6,903 nt of DNA from an uncultured Fretibacterium sp. (GTDB taxonomy: Bacteria; Synergistota; Synergistia; Synergistales; Aminobacteriaceae), in contig CALEPX010000060.1 in NCBI GenBank assembly GCA_937911045.1, positions 1 to 6,903 on the forward strand. Direction: 5' to 3'. Below are positions 6,607 through 6,903 of the stretch, piece by piece. Under the pieces are notes generated by a model. It made no database searches and was not told the origin of the DNA. It saw only the letters and a program-made list of their open reading frames with translations. The position numbers and the translations under genes are program-made. Within the stretch, counting starts at the first letter, position 1; each line of letters opens with the position of its first letter.

Positions 6607-6792
6607 GATAATTCCACAAAGCATAAATGTGTAATTATAAGCCCTGTACACTGCAACTCGAACACGCTCACAGTGGAGAGCATATCGGGGCGCAGACGAA
6701 AGTACGCACGTTATAAACAAACAGGATTGGCGCCCAAACCAAGGGACTGTGAACACTGGACTGCACCCGCACGAAGGTGGTAGCACCTGCGG
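6607..6792 (+). ncRNA. Candidate TnpB-associated omega-RNA (reRNA) scaffold at the element's right end
   Basis: This stretch follows the tnpB stop and is the longest stretch with no clear gene. It contains nested complementary segments: TCACAGT (6668-6674) with ACTGTGA (6746-6752), enclosing GGGCGC (6688-6693) with GCGCCC (6730-6735), and then a separate hairpin at 6767-6792. In TnpB elements the guide RNA scaffold spans the 3' end of tnpB and ends at the right end, with the guide copied from flanking DNA. Position and folding fit that model, but I recognise no known scaffold sequence. The true 5' end could lie inside the tnpB remnant. Confidence 0.4.
6767..6792 (+). repeat. Right-end hairpin
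   Basis: CCGC (6767-6770) pairs with GCGG (6789-6792) and AGGTG (6775-6779) pairs with CACCT (6784-6788), with an ACGA bulge on the 5' side and a GTAG loop. Nine pairs form in 26 nt. It may be the subterminal palindrome of the IS right end or the last stem of the guide RNA scaffold. No T-tract follows, so it is not a terminator. Confidence 0.6.
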
Positions 6793-6903
6793 ATAAAGTC
6801 GATTCTGTCAAAGCGATACAAGGTGAAGTTTTCGTCGCAGATATGGCTATGATGAAATGCGATCAGATGCCATATTGCCCGACCTATTTGGATGAGGGTT
6901 TTT
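6792..6903 (+). pseudogene. Open frame past the element, possibly the rest of the interrupted ParA-partner gene (partial)
   Basis: The frame is open from 6753 to the window end. From 6792 it reads D-K-V-D-S-V-K-A-I-Q-G-E-V-F-V-A-D-M, then A-M-M-K-C-D-Q-M-P-Y-C-P-T-Y-L-D-E-G-F. This part looks like real protein and has base usage like the upstream host genes. It lacks a well-placed ribosome site: the ATG at 6843 has AAGGTG about 17 nt upstream, which is too far, although GTG at 6777 cannot be excluded. I therefore suspect it is the downstream part of the gene that starts at 6100. The paired cysteines in K-C-D-Q-M-P-Y-C-P are noteworthy. No family is recognised. Confidence 0.4.

Larger units (their letters stand above)
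6202..6809 (+). mobile_element. Remnant of an IS200/IS605- or IS607-type element (tnpB 3' part plus right end)
   Basis: The stretch holds the last 130 or so codons of a TnpB-related protein followed by about 190 nt of structured non-coding sequence, the usual layout of the right half of a TnpB element. The left end, any tnpA and about two thirds of tnpB are absent. A TTGAT pentamer lies at 6197-6201 just before the TnpB-like sequence; ISDra2 inserts after TTGAT, but without a recognisable left end this may be chance. The right boundary is uncertain; it should lie at or just past the hairpin ending at 6792. No target-site duplication is seen, as expected for IS200/IS605. Coordinates are approximate. 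Confidence 0.6.

Noticed and set aside
6649..6675. CACTG/CAGTG hairpin at the start of the post-tnpB region
   Set aside because: Five pairs with a 17-nt loop; it competes with the longer TCACAGT/ACTGTGA pairing, so I did not list it as a separate feature.
6139..6786. 215-codon open frame on the minus strand, antisense to the TnpB remnant and its tail
   Set aside because: The plus strand here carries clear TnpB motifs. The antisense product has a composition unlike a natural protein, no recognisable motif and no convincing ribosome site.
1..6903. CRISPR array, tRNA or rRNA genes, parS-like sites
   Set aside because: I saw no regularly spaced repeats, no tRNA cloverleaf or rRNA sequence, and no parS-like GTTTCACGTGAAAC palindrome on either strand.

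Overview
The window looks like chromosomal DNA of a diderm (Gram-negative-type) bacterium. It encodes an RND-type membrane-fusion adaptor, which needs an outer membrane to make sense, and an exported TPR protein with a Sec signal peptide. Composition is moderately AT-rich and Shine-Dalgarno sites are strong (AGGAGG-type). I suspect a gut or anaerobic lineage such as Synergistota, but this is an impression from protein style and not something the sequence proves.

Layout: (1) Positions 1-1201, minus strand: an AcrA/HlyD-like adaptor, followed by the first 14 codons of a second gene running off the window edge, probably its RND permease partner. The adaptor has its own promoter (about 1233-1261). 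(2) Positions 1289-3346, minus strand: a complete glycogen branching enzyme gene (glgB) ending in a clear intrinsic terminator (1289-1321) that separates it from the adaptor gene. (3) Positions 3347-3433: a compact divergent intergenic region in which candidate glgB and plus-strand promoters abut around a perfect 14-bp palindrome. (4) Positions 3434-6110, plus strand: an exported Ig-like/TPR protein followed 4 nt later by a ParA-family ATPase with a TTG start, then a third gene overlapping the ParA stop by 11 nt. (5) Positions about 6200-6800: the third gene is broken. Its first 34 or so codons run in frame into the C-terminal end of a TnpB-related (IS200/IS605 OrfB-like) protein. This is followed by about 190 nt of non-coding sequence with nested inverted repeats, resembling a TnpB right end with its omega-RNA (reRNA) scaffold. 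(6) Positions about 6792-6903: an open plus-strand frame that may be the rest of the interrupted ParA-partner gene.

How the parts fit: the adaptor and the edge gene would form an efflux pump. GlgB adds alpha-1,6 branches to glycogen and appears to stand alone here. The TPR-ParA-partner cluster reads as one operon that could link an envelope scaffold to ParA-type positioning or segregation. That operon appears damaged by a decayed TnpB element, leaving a ParA-partner/TnpB chimera. The chimera, the structured RNA-like tail and the TPR-ParA pairing are the parts most worth following up.
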